From Triglochin maritima (lineage: Eukaryota > Streptophyta > Magnoliopsida > Alismatales > Juncaginaceae): a DNA stretch of 64,000 nt. The notes beneath the pieces are model-generated. The model made no database searches and was not told the origin of the DNA. It saw nothing but the letters and a program-made list of their open reading frames with translations. Numbering within the stretch: position 1 is the stretch's first letter; every line of letters begins with the position of its first letter. This document shows positions 1 to 11,408 of the stretch, in pieces. A program made the translations under genes and the position numbers. Location: positions 14,528,001 to 14,592,000 of the forward strand of contig OY821777.1 of the NCBI GenBank assembly GCA_963682175.1. Direction: 5' to 3'.

Positions 1-627
1 ATAGGTGTGCAACTCAAGAAGTCTCAATGTGCTCAATCACACAAAGACTTGGAGTACATGAAGGTATCCCTTATGCTTCGGCAAAAGGAAGGACCACGTA
101 CACAATGACTTGCACAAGACTCAATATCTCGTATGCTCTAAACGTGACAAGTGGTCACCAATCCAACGCAAGTCCTAATCGTAGGATTGCGGTCAAGAAT
201 ATTCTGAAGTACCTTAACCGGACTAAAGATAAGGTTCTTGTTTATGGAAGACAAAGGAGAAAATAGCCGAGGGCTGTTTTGATGCAATTTTCATAGGAAT
301 TCTAGACAATAAGAGGTTGGAGTGATGATGCGTCATCATTATCGAAGGTGGAGGTATGAGCTAGTGTAGTTAGGAGTAATATCACTACAGCTAACTCAAC
401 CACCAACGAAAGACAAAATAAATAAATAGGTGGACACAACAGTGACACAACTGATCCATTCAACAAACCTTCATACCAAGCTAAGAGACGAAATATATTT
501 CGAGTCCATGGATCCGAGGATCCATGTGGATTGGCTTGATAGGTGATTTAGGAAGGTTACCCTAGTTATTAATGTTTTATACATTGAGAATGTATGTGAA
601 AGAAAACTTTGATAACAAGTGGGAGAT
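1..627 (+). mobile_element. Ty1/copia retrotransposon, 3' end of pol (degenerate)
   Basis: Positions 27-266 read as a stretch resembling the end of copia reverse transcriptase and the start of RNase H: a PYASA-type motif, then TCTRLNISYAL, then KNILKYLNRTKDKVLVYG, close to the usual PYASAVGSLMYAM..TRPDI..VKHILKYLKRTKD block. The frame then stops, and RNase H is not readable as one frame. Just before the LTR, around 620, lies a purine-rich tract with the sequence GTGGGAGATTGAAGGGA, the usual copia polypurine tract. The element runs off the left edge, so its 5' part is not visible. It is decayed and certainly inactive. Confidence 0.8.
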
Positions 628-3448
628 TGAAGGGAATGTGTTCTAAAAATTTTACTTTTAAATGTCAATTATTATGAATTGAATGAGAAATCATTTTGTT
701 CCTTGTTTATGTTATTCGTCCTTTAGAAGTGTTAAGGAAGAGGCTCCTGGTCCTTAACCGTAGAGCTCTAAAAGATATTGGTTTACATAAAACAAAAGAT
801 ATTCACAATCATGGTAATTAACATGGAACATTAATTACCGAGTTAAGATTGTCGTGTTGGTCATAGATCATTGTAGCTCTACAAGTGAGTGACAACACGG
901 GTATGCAAAAGAGGAAAATATTACTTTTGTATACTGAATAGACCTAATAAGTAAAATATTATAGAAATGTGTTTCTGTGTCATTAATATTTTACTGTGTC
1001 TTTGGTCCTTTGATATGAGACTTATATCTAATCACTTAAGGAATACTTAATTAGATCAGTGTCTTGAACTATCGATCAGTGTAGTGTAAAGGCATTGGTT
1101 GGTTAAGTACAACTTTTGTTGGAGAAGATAGTTAGTCAAAAGATTATCATTGCCCCTCTTAATTGAGTGATGATATTAGTGGGCCCCTTGATAAAGCAAA
1201 GTTATAATGTGCACAATGTGATTTGAGTTAAGTCACATATTTATAACTAGCTTAAAGAGATCAAGAAATGAATACTAATACAAAGATGACACAATACTAC
1301 TTTGTGTGTATTCTTAATATCATGAGGCAAGGGACGGACACAAGTGGTGCACTCCATCACTAAATGGATCGGGTTTTGGTTCGAGTGGAATTAAGACATC
1401 TAACTAATTGGGAGCTATAATGTGTAGCTAGATACCGCTTATAGCTTGTGATATTAAGCTCTTAATATCACTGCCAACTTAGTTTAGATCCTCCCATAGG
1501 TCACACCGCAAAAACCGTGAAACAAGAAGCTTGATTTTTGGTTCATATGATGTGTCGGGTTTCTCATAGAAAATATGACACATGTGGTGATCAAGTAAAA
1601 TCAATTATGTAATATATATAACATAATTAGAGTCATGATAAATTCATATGAGATGCATATATTATGGGGTGCAATAATTTATTGTTGCATAGGATAATAC
1701 ATTGCATAAGTTGTGAATTTGCTAAAACCCCCAAGTTCAAATTTTGTTGGAAATAAATCCAAAATTTGAAAAAGGCAAAATCGGGTAAACGTTCGGTAAT
1801 CCGTTGAGGTTCGGTCGACCGAAGGATCTGTGGATCGGTCAACCGAACATGGAACGGATAATCGTAATTGATTGACCGAACTTGACCAAAGTGCCTGGAG
1901 CTTTGGTACGGTGTACCGAACCAGAAACGGTCGACCGAACAATGTCAAGTTCCGATATTTTCGGTTAACCGAATAGCACTCGGTCTTGGACGAGAATTAG
2001 TCCGATCGGTTAAGGAGAATTTTTCTCCTTAAGATTCGGTCATCCGTCACGTACTCGGTTAAACGTTCGTGACAAATTCGGTTAACCGAGTGGGACTCGG
2101 TAAACCGAACAGCGGTCGATTTTCTACCTTTGATTATTAAGAGATTAATTTGATCGATGGTTGGATTAGCTCCAAATTTGGTCAAACGTTTTGTGGGTGC
2201 ATATAATGCATTATGGAATTAGTTTGTGAGAGAAATTGTCATAAAACCGTGGCTTAAGAATAGCCATGATTAAGAGTAAGATTGGAACCTATAAATAGGT
2301 CCTTATTCTCCCTAATTGGGTTACACAATTCAGAAATTATTTTCTCTCCTAATTCACTACTAAAACCCACGAAAATTCTCTTAGTTTTCTAAGTCTTTGG
2401 AAGGAGAAATCTCAGAGGCTAAGGAAGGGGTTTGTAGCTAGATTCTAAGCTTGTTTGGAGATCGATTGGCTAGCTCCTTTCTCTCCAACCTTGTTTAGGG
2501 TTTCGGTGAACACTCGGAGGCATCCGGCGCAACGGGAAGCGACGATCATCTTCCCCAACGTCTTCGAATCTTCAAAAAGTTTTAGAGAACTTCTAGGTAT
2601 GAATTTCGGAGTCCCTTTTGTTTGTTTTAATAAGTTTTTGAAACTAGTTGTTAAAACAAACCGATGCATGCATAAATAAATCGAAGAAAATTGTAATAAA
2701 TCCTTATTATACATGAAAATTCGAAAAATATATATGTATAATTAAACATGAAATCCTACAAGGAGTTGGTCAATCAATCTCTAATTAAGCTTAGAATCTA
2801 GCTAATAACCCATCTTTAAGCTCCTGAGATTTCTATCTCCAAAACTTAAAACTATTAAGAAATTTTTGTTGACCGACACACTAAATGTATTTGAGGTATT
2901 TGGAGATAATACGAATAAGACCGTTGGGTACAATACGACAAAACAAACGGTCGGAAAAATATGTTAACTCAGTCGAGCAAAAAAGTCTAGACGGTCGACC
3001 GAATTTGGGCAATTAAACACTAACATAATATATTATCACTCGGTCGACCGAACGGTCTGTTTCGGTCGACCGAATGTGGGCAAACTGTTCAGGTTTTGGT
3101 TTAGTGTTTTCTGGTCTAAGTTTGAGTGATCTATTGAAGTCTAAATTATATGAAATTTCGTGTGTGACTTCTATAGGGAACCTAGTGTGTGTTTGAGTAG
3201 TGTTTAGCTCAAGTATGCTCAATTACACAAAGTTCCTAAGACTCAAAAAAATACAAATTACATGTCTTCAAATAAGCTTAATTACATGTCTTGACTTGAT
3301 TTCCTTTCTTCCTTGAGTCTTGATCACCTGTAGAGGTTAGCACAAAGCAATATATATGTAATGCAACATGTGTGCTACTCTACATGATCACAATTAAGAT
3401 TAGGTTGATTAAATCATCAAAACATAGATTAAGGACAAAAGACCAACA
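628..3448 (+). mobile_element. Long copia 3' LTR rich in the TCGGTCGACCGA palindrome
   Basis: The LTR is inferred to start with TG at 628, directly after the polypurine tract, and to end at CCAACA (3448), the expected mirror of a TGTTGG-type start. The start is mutated to TGAAGGG. Length is about 2.8 kb. Between about 1800 and 2110, and again between 2985 and 3075, it carries repeated copies of a palindromic motif, full form TCGGTCGACCGA, with variants TCGGTTAACCGA and TCGGTCAACCGA. There is no long ORF. The sequence from 3300 to 3448 resembles 24980-25128, which supports the 3' boundary. The 5' partner LTR lies outside the window, so the boundaries are unproven. Confidence 0.6.
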
Positions 3449-4045
3449 CGATTATCCCTGAAGGATAATGCCAGAAGGCCTATAGTTGTACTTTTTTTCC
3501 TTTTCCAAGTTTTTATCCCACAGGGTTTTACTTGGCAAGATTTTTAACGAGACAGTTAGTACAATTGTGTTAGCGTATGTCATGCATTCTTTTTCCCTTA
3601 GCTATTTTCCCGTTGGGTTTTGTAGCAAGGTTTTTAGCGAGACATGAACATAATGTCATATTATTTAAAGAGTTTGTAAATGTATATTAAACCAAGGGGA
3701 GAATTATACAGTGCACTCTTTTTTCCTTCACCAAGTTTTTGTCCCATAGGGTTTTACTTGACAAGGTTTTTAATGAGGCAGACCGATCAAGTGACAACTG
3801 ATCAGATCCAATAAAGCGAGATTTTGACAGATTTATTTACAAAGTCATTGCCCACCAAAATCTTTAAGTAGTTTGTCTTCAAAATTGGTGTTCGTCGTTT
3901 GAAGAATGTATGTTGAAGTGAGGGGGAGCATCATACGCGCTGCACTTTTTTTTCCTTCACTAAGTTTTTATCCCATCAGATTTTTCTTGGTAAGGTTTTT
4001 AACGATGCATCTTCGCTAACGTATAAAGGTGATCATCCAAGGGGG
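3449..4045 (+). repeat. Copia 3' non-coding tail with four degenerate tandem repeats
   Basis: A phrase of about 60-70 bp (TTTTTTCCTT, then AAGTTTTTATCCCA, a GGTTTTACTTGGCAAGGTTTTTAA core, then a GAGACA-like end) recurs at about 3490, 3590, 3718 and 3945. Such repeats are commonly seen upstream of the polypurine tract in some plant copia elements. The tract CCAAGGGGG ends at 4045, directly before a TG. I see no coding frame here. The segment abuts the end of the previous LTR, so two different copia elements lie end to end. Confidence 0.6.
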
Positions 4046-4277
4046 TGTTATGAAATCCAAAGGTCTTATGGATGATTCGCATTCATTAACCCCCACCATT
4101 CAAGTAGGTTTTTATTCTTATTAATATGATGTAATTCTATTTATTTGGTTGTAACCCCTACTACCACCTCATCCTATATATAGGGGGCTATTGTACACAT
4201 TTGTAGACACAAGAAAATGAAATACATATCTCTCCCCTCCTCGATCTTTTCTTGTTTAGATTGTTTGTTTTACAACA
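4046..4277 (+). mobile_element. Short copia LTR (about 232 bp)
   Basis: It begins TGTTATGAAATCC immediately after the polypurine tract and ends TTTTACAACA, giving TGTT..AACA ends. A TATA-like CTATATATAGG lies near 4172, the place expected for an LTR promoter. The 5' part of the element is absent from the window. The right boundary rests only on the TGTT/AACA symmetry and could be off by a few tens of bases. Confidence 0.55.
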
Positions 4278-4591
4278 AATTGCATAATAAAATCTATTCA
4301 CGTTGTCAATTTTCTAATGTGTAATGTAAATAACTTTAAAAACACCATTTCCCAAATAGACACGCTTGATGACGTCAAACTAGTGAGATAATCCAACTCT
4401 TGGAATACAAACATAAACAAATTTAATCACATAATTTCAAGGTCACAACGAATACAAAGATATGGAATGTATCCCAAACATTTTTGGTTCAACCCCGGTC
4501 CAGTAAGAAAGATCAAATTCTAACACCAACAAAAATCATAGGATAAGCAAGACATCGTGTCACTAAAAGTACAAATAAATATAGAAAATTA
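4278..4591. other. AT-rich intergenic stretch, nothing recognised
   Basis: I see no ORF of note, no RNA gene and no clear repeat in this stretch of about 310 bases between the copia LTR and the next DNA element. Confidence 0.5.
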
Positions 4592-6052
4592 CTATTCGTC
4601 GTCCCAAAATTACTTAAATCGTTTGTCTAATTATCATTTTGTCATTCACAATTCATTTAATATTCATTTCGTCATGTCTCTTAAACTAAGACTTTTGTAT
4701 AAGTTTTCCTCACTTTACCAGTTCCAACATTACGAAAATGTCTGGCGAAACATCTGGATCCGGTGCAGTAAACCCAGTAAAAGAAATCGTCTCTGGCGTC
4801 TGGCTAGGACGCCCCCTTGCGTCTGTCTAAGCCGCCGCCCTCATGGTGGGGGCGTCTGGGTAGGGTCGCCTCCCCCACGGGAGTGGCGTCTGGCTAGGAC
4901 GCCCCCCCAAGGGTTGTCATCGCTCCACAAACGCAGAAATCAACGACATGTCAAGGCAGGGGAACATGTTGTAAGGCAAGTGACCCAATCCGCTATCAAT
5001 AATTGCCCCGGTGATATCATCACTCAAAATTGAGTGTCAACCCTGCAATGTAGACATGCTTTGTGCCGATTATGACACTTCAGAACCTTCCGATCGTCAT
5101 CAAAAATGCGTCCGGCGATGTGACCTCCGAAACTCAGAATGATGTTGGCAACTAAAGGACCACCGGACATCACACCAGTCACGATCCTAGAATTGTCCTC
5201 AACCATCTTCTTCTTCTGAGCATGGGCATCTGCAGTACACGAACTCCAATCACCGGTCACAAACCTACCACCTCTACCCTTCTGAATAACCACTCAGCAG
5301 GAGAAGAACTACCATGTCGCTCCCGTCCTCTACCATACTGTTGCCTCTCCTCCTCCTGCCGTTCCAACTCCAACCCATACTGTCACTCTCGTCGTCACTC
5401 TCCACCTCATCCGAATCCTTCTCGTCGTCGAAAGAATTCTCATGTGTCTGACGACTACGTAAATTATCTCTCTCACTCCTAACCGAAGCAGACATGTCCC
5501 GTCTACGTAGATGGCGTGGTGTTGAATCCTCTTCGTAAGCATGTACAATGCGTAAAGGTATGGATTTTCCTCTTCCTCCACGGTAACCCGATGATTATTA
5601 ATTAAATTTTATAAATAAAATGTTGTTAAATGGATTTAAGCATCTAAATTAACAAATTTATTAACTATTTTTAACTAATTATCAATTAATACTAATTATT
5701 ACTTATATATAAAAAAAACATGGGGAACCCCCCCCCCCCCCCCCGGATGGGCATCCGTGATAAGCACCCCTCCCAACAGGTGGGTGCCCGCACGTTAGGG
5801 GGCGACTCCCGCGGACGCCCACCCAATTTATTTTTTAAAATTAAAATAAATCGGACATTTTACCAGATTCGAGTGCACCGAGACGTCCACTAACTCGTTT
5901 CCTGGTCTCTGAGACGTTCTTTTGATGATTATGAGATGAAGATGAAGAGAGTGGTGGTAGGAAAGTGAAATTGAAAGATATATAAGTAGAAATGATAATG
6001 ACAAAATGATAATTCGCACGGATGATATAAGTAGTTTTAGGACGACGTTTAG
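4592..6052. mobile_element. Terminal-inverted-repeat DNA element (Stowaway/mariner-like), 1.46 kb
   Basis: The left end (4592-4660: CTATTCGTCGTCCCAAAATT, then ACTTAAATCG and ATTATCATTTTGTCATT) matches the reverse complement of the right end (about 5985-6052: CTAAACGTCGTCCTAAAACT, then ACTTATATC and ATTATCATTTTGTCATT). Both resemble the CTCCCTCCGTCCC..AAATTACTTG terminus of plant Stowaway/mariner elements. The expected TA target duplication is visible only on the left. Inside are GC-rich islands (4790-4910 and 5730-5825), a 17-base poly-C run (5728-5744) and an AT-rich stretch (5585-5720). Minus-strand open frames (5495-5274 and 5293-5024) show an acidic Ser/Asp/Glu-rich peptide that I do not recognise; no transposase catalytic motif is visible. 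It sits within 270 bp of the UXT start codon. Confidence 0.5.
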
Positions 6053-6209
6053 CAGTTCAGTAAATTTACATGTAGAAGTTAGAAACAATTTTATATATAT
6101 GCAATATATAAAAATCCAACGTAACAGAGTACCTGAAAAAAAAACATTTAAAAGTTCTCAAAACTTAATCGGGTCAGATCCCAGAAATACCGATAAGCTT
6201 GACCGGACT

Positions 6210-6217
6210 TATAAATA
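6210..6217 (+). promoter_or_regulatory. TATA box of the UXT gene
   Basis: TATAAATA lies 101 bp upstream of the UXT start codon in the short gap (6053-6317) between the upstream transposon and the gene. This is a sensible distance for a plant TATA box plus a short 5' leader. It is a sequence match only; the transcription start is not known. Confidence 0.5.
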
Positions 6218-6317
6218 TACCACGATCCCTTCCCTCTACGCTCCCAAAACCTTCGTCTTCCTTCTCCACCGCCACCGCCACCGCGTTATCATCTCCGGCG
6301 ATCGCCGCCGGCTATAA

Positions 6318-9251
6318 ATGGAAGAACCGAAGCACAAGAAGGTCCTCAAGTTCGAGGACTTCGTCGACCGCCGCCTCAAGCCCGACCTCGTCCGCGCCAT
6401 AGCCCAGCGGTACCACCACTTTCCCCTTTCCAATTTGTTTAGGTTTACGTTTTTGAATTTGAAATTCTGTTTGCAGAGATAAGCTTTTCGGGCAGCAGAA
6501 GGTTTTGTATCCTTTGACGATCGTGTAATCGTGTTGGTGTGTGTGTTTTGTGGTTTGATTTTTTTTTTTTTGTGGTTTGGGATCCTATTGTGATGGTTTT
6601 AGCTTTGATTTGAGGAGGAATATCGAGAATTTGCAGAGGAATGAAGTGACTTCGCTTCGGTCGATGGTTAATCTTGGTTCCGAAGTTTACATGCAAGCGG
6701 ATGTGTGAGTGTTACCTTAACTATTGCTTCTTACTTGCATTTTTTGTTTTAGGCAGTTAATAACTTAATTTTATGTGCCCCTTTTACTTTAGCCCAGCTG
6801 TTGTGTTATTCAGTTGTGGTTGCAGCTTCCAAAGAAATCCTGAGTGAATTATTCTGGTTTCATTGCCCTTTAAGCATGTCTCCATGATCGTGTAAATTGG
6901 AAGGTTCCAATTGGTAGCCATATGTAATAAGTTTTAAGTGGTTCGGGAGCATTTTGGGCTTTTCTGGTCATTAAATTGTTGCATACATTTGTGAAAGCAA
7001 TTCAGTGTTACTATAATATTAATCTTATGCATTAAAGAGTGTCTAAAGGAGAATATAATTCAGTAGCCTTGAAAGAAACGTTTAAAGCAAGCAATATTAT
7101 GATGAGCTTCTTTTTTGGCCATCAACTCGTCGCTTATTTCATCTGCTTCAGAATGACAATTTTTTTGCCCATACCTATACAAGTCCAATTTCCTCTTATT
7201 CTCTTGTTTTTCTTTCTTTCCTTTTTTATATGCCTTTCTTCAGGCCAGACACGCGACATATATTTGTGGATGTAGGATTGGGTTTTCATGTGGAATTTAC
7301 TTGGTCTGAAGCATTGGACTTCGTAAAAGTTAGAGAGGCTAGATTGGCCAGGTGAGATGTCCTTTTTTCTCGACAACACAAAAGTAAGAATACTTTTAAC
7401 ACAACCTGTGTTTTGGCATATGTTGTGCAACGCACCCTACACATCACATGATGACACTGAAATTCTATTTCATGCTGTTGTATTCAAAATCCTGAACATT
7501 GCATCTTAGGGAACAGTTTTCTCACTGGCTGCTAATATTTTCCTACGGTATATATTTCACTGTTGACTATCCAATGAGTGATGACCAACATGCATAGTGA
7601 TACTCATGCAGTATTTGATATGAATTCTTCTTTACCTGAAAATTTTATTGTTGCAATGCTGCAGACAGATAGAAGAATATACACTGCTGGTTGCAAGCAT
7701 CAAAGCCCAAATCAAGATGGTAGGTTTGTTAGCCTGTACTTCTTACGTCTCTCTCTGTATGTTAGATCTCTCTTTGTATGTTCTTTGATGACCTCTTACT
7801 GTCGTACTACTTTCTGTTTTCATCAAATGCTTGTATCTCTTGTTGTCCTACTTTCTGTTTTCATCAAATGCTTGTATCTCTGTCCGATACCTCCTTTGCT
7901 CCACTAGTTCACTGTAACAAAGTATCACTCTTTTACGAAGCAATTAATTAAAGAAAGGGTGGTCTTTATTGTAGAAGATGGCATTTAGATCTTTATCACC
8001 AACACTTTGCTCCGAAATCACAATTCATTGTCACTACGTTGAACAACCATGTCGTACCAAATATTTTTGATTTTTAATGTCAAACTCAAAACACCTTCCA
8101 AATGGAGTAATGTACTAGGTGGCCATTTGGGTGGAGACATGTCGGTGTCTCCACACCCACAACACAGAGGTGGAAGAGATTTTTGTTTCACCCAAAGCAA
8201 TGTCCAAAGATTAGGTTGCAAATTCGCCAGACTCGAGAAGGTGTGTTGCCCCCTCTTTTACCCCCACTGCTTTTTCTTGTGTAAATATCAAACGCCACTC
8301 CTCCACATTTGCGGATACGAAACAGTTTTTGGGTGTAGAAAAGTTGTGTATGAGAGGAAAAGCTAATTTCCCCATAGTAGACACTTCTGCCGAAAGTGTT
8401 ACCTGAAAGAAACAACCTTAAGTGGGGACATCTCTATTTCAAACCTGCCAGTGTTACAGAGGCTCTAACAGAAGTCTTGCTGTGAACATACCTGGTTACC
8501 TCCAGGTAGTCGCCGTTAGACTTTTGTCATGCCATTTTTTTGAAAAAGCAATGTTGTTTAAAACACAATCTCAATCATGATCGTGATAGTAGTGATACCT
8601 AAAGATATTCATGCTACATAAGGCCTTGTTTGTGAATCCTTTTGCCAGTAAAATGGATTTCCAGTTGCTAAAAGCATATGCTGCCACGGAGAGAACATGC
8701 AATAATGCTTTGTCTCTTGTTTTTTAATAGTTTTAGTCTTCTATCATTTTTATATGTGAAACCTCAGAAATTGTTTTCAGTTGAATAGAAAGTTAAAGAC
8801 TATAACCGGTCACACACAAAAAGTTGTAAAACTACAGCATTGCTAAATATTCATATAACCCAAGGACAATATATGACTCCAACTTGCCAATTTTTTTGAC
8901 CATGTTAAACTGGAATTTTCAATCTTCTTTCTTGCATATTTGTGTCAGCTCTGGTGCGTTGGTATAGCAGCAAGGTTGTTATATGTATGGGGATCTTTCA
9001 AATTAAGGATGTAAACCACCTAACTCCTAAGCATGATAGAACCAGGTTTCACAGATTGCTTCCATTGTCATACATCACAGAAGAGTTACTTTTTAATGCT
9101 CAGTTATTGTTGTGTTGGACTTGGATGTGCATTTGTTACAGTTATTTGAAAACTTGACAGCTTGGTACATTAACTTTTCTTGAGAACTAATGACAATTTC
9201 CACTTACAGGTGTGTGAAGGCATCCGTGAGCTGCTCCAACTACAAGCATAG
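6318..9251 (+). CDS. UXT: UXT-like prefoldin alpha-family chaperone subunit
   Basis: Six exons join in frame: 6318-6409, 6477-6506, 6603-6704, 7244-7351, 7665-7719 and 9210-9251, giving 142 residues. All introns are GT..AG. The protein reads like plant UXT homologues: KFEDFVDRRLKPDLV near the N-terminus, then DLRRNIENLQRNEVTSLRSM, MVNLGSEVYMQADVPDTRH, the beta-hairpin region FVDVGLGFHVEFTWSEAL, and a C-terminal helix with IEEYTLLVASIKAQIKMVCEGIRELLQL. This is the helix-hairpin-helix layout of alpha-type prefoldins. In animals UXT is part of the R2TP/prefoldin-like complex that helps assemble RNA polymerases and PIKK kinases; the same role in plants is inferred. The start is the first ATG in frame and gives the usual family length. 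Intron 5 is about 1.5 kb and I see no insertion in it. The gene converges with the HYP1-type gene 2.2 kb downstream. Confidence 0.9.
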
Positions 9252-11408
9252 GTCTAATGTAGCGTAAGCATGCTGTTTGTTTGGGATTCAATTTTTACAG
9301 GAAATGAGACTGGTGACATGTGAAATGGTCAGATGTAGGATATTAGAACGGGAAATATATATCAGAACAACAATTTAAATCTTTTCTCTTTTTTATAAAC
9401 GTCATTTTTAATGAAATATGGCTGAAGTATGATAGAAAGGAGACCTCCTATTTCGCGAAGTCATGTTAGCAGAAAGCTGTAGTAACAGATATGACCAAGA
9501 GTTACCAGTTTTTGCGTTCACAGTACAAGCAAAACATAAACTTAAAATCATGAGGGTAGCTTATGGGGCCTGTTCAGAAGGCAATGGGCGGCAGGCATGT
9601 CTCTAACTCAAGGAATGGGTAAATTGACCCATAGGCCATAGGTGGAAATTTAAACGTATTTTAAGCTTCCGACAACTGAATACGGAAGGTTTTATTTTCA
9701 CCCTGTGAAAAGTTCCAAGGTTGAAGCTAATGTGGATACAAAGATCGACTTCAGATGAGAAAATGGTATATACACATCTTTAAAGAACCGAATGAATACA
9801 GGATGGATATTTTATCAACAGAATAAAAAACATGATATATACGTATACAATACAAAATAAATGTATTTTTGATCGTTCACAAACTTTTATTATTAAATTA
9901 TATCATATTATATCTTAAATATATTAGATTAGAAATGTAACAAAGTTTACGAGTGATAGTATAATTTATATTACTTGTATATGAAAAACATTATATAAAT
10001 TTTGCAGATATTTGTATTTTTATCTGGTCAAAATATAAATATTTGTATTTGTCGTCGTGGCAGGAAAATAAACTAGAATCAAGTTAATCTGCCTTTAGTT
10101 TCAACCAGGGTAACGGGCTGGACCTGCCATCTATTATAGTCATTGGGCAGGCCTGGCCCGTAACAGCCGCCGGCTATTATAGTCGTTGGGCGGGCCCGGC
10201 CCTTAGCCGCCACCGGCTATTATAGTCATGCCCGGCACGGGCTAGTGACCCCTTATCATGTCGGGCTCGACACGATTACCATACCTCAGGCCCGAACAGA
10301 TAGGTCGTGCCTAGGTCTATTTAGTTGAATACAAATCCATTTAAGAAAACAAAAATGCATGAAATTAGAGTCACTACTTACTAAATCAACATTACCCCAA
10401 CATATCAAAAGAGACTCCCACATTAAGCATTATAAGGGACCGAGAGTTTGTTTCTGAATCACATGTAATCTGATACTTAGACAACTTATTAAATAAGAAC
10501 CGCAGAAAATTTAACGCAATAGTAAAAAAATAACTTAATCTGACTCCATTAGGAATGGACACCACCATCTATTTTTGTATATTTTTGCAATCGCTGTGAA
10601 AACATACTGTTAAAACAAGAAATATTAAGACTTAGTTATCACATGAGAAGGTGTTAGGAAGGTACGCAACCAGAAGATCGGTCCTCTACCTGTAAGGCAA
10701 GTCATTTTCACGTGCACAAAACAAATCCTATAATAAAACATGCTTAAAACATTTTTAACTAAACTAACATGGAAATACTAAGATATAGAAGCATTAACCT
10801 TTTTTAGAACTAGAAAATCAATGTTGCATTAAACTAACATATAAGCACAATTAAACACTTTTTTTGGATTTTAACTACAAAGGTAAATATGATAATTAAA
10901 GTGGTCATCAAAATGTCGATACAAGATGTTAGTACCCGGAGCCAAAATGTAGTTGAAATTGAATGAAGAAAATTACGTAGTACAAAATTCACATCCACAC
11001 TGCCCATATTTTGCCCTCCCAAGCCTTTTTTAGGGCGTTCGATTCATATCAATACAGGTAAATCAAACAAATATATCAAATTATCTTTATCTTTTTAATT
11101 GCAAACAGAAAAAGGTATCTTTCTTGCTAGTGCCTAATAATACGACAACCACCACTTTATTTATGAAGCATTTATATTTTTCCGTGTAACAAACGAAGTT
11201 GAGATCCACAAACATCTCCGGAAGCACAAACTTACAATAAATAACAGCGATCATCTTTTTCAGTATGATCTGCATTCAAGGCTGCCAAGGGGAGAGGTTG
11301 ATTTCTTACATCTGCCAGAGTTGAAATTTCTCCAGAAAACAGTCCATATTTACATGATAATCTTCACACTGAATAAGCAGCTCCATGAAAATCTGCAGAA
11401 TAAACTCT
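9252..11408. repeat. Intergenic region with GC-rich 60-bp repeats near 10100-10320
   Basis: Most of this 2.2 kb between the convergent UXT and HYP1-type genes is AT-rich with no gene visible. From about 10105 to 10270, three degenerate copies of a unit containing CTATTATAGTC, TTGGGCGGGC and CCGGCCCTTAGCCGCC occur in tandem, followed by GGCACGGGCTAG and GTCGGGCTCGACACG. Such pyrimidine/purine GGGCC-rich blocks are typical of non-autonomous hAT elements in plants, but I could not find matching ends or a target duplication, so the class is a guess. Confidence 0.4.

Noticed and set aside
4557..5033. Plus-strand open frame of 158 codons starting at a GTG.
   Set aside because: No similarity to a known protein, low-complexity Pro/Arg-rich end from the GC-rich block, and it lies within a TIR element. 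Treated as chance.
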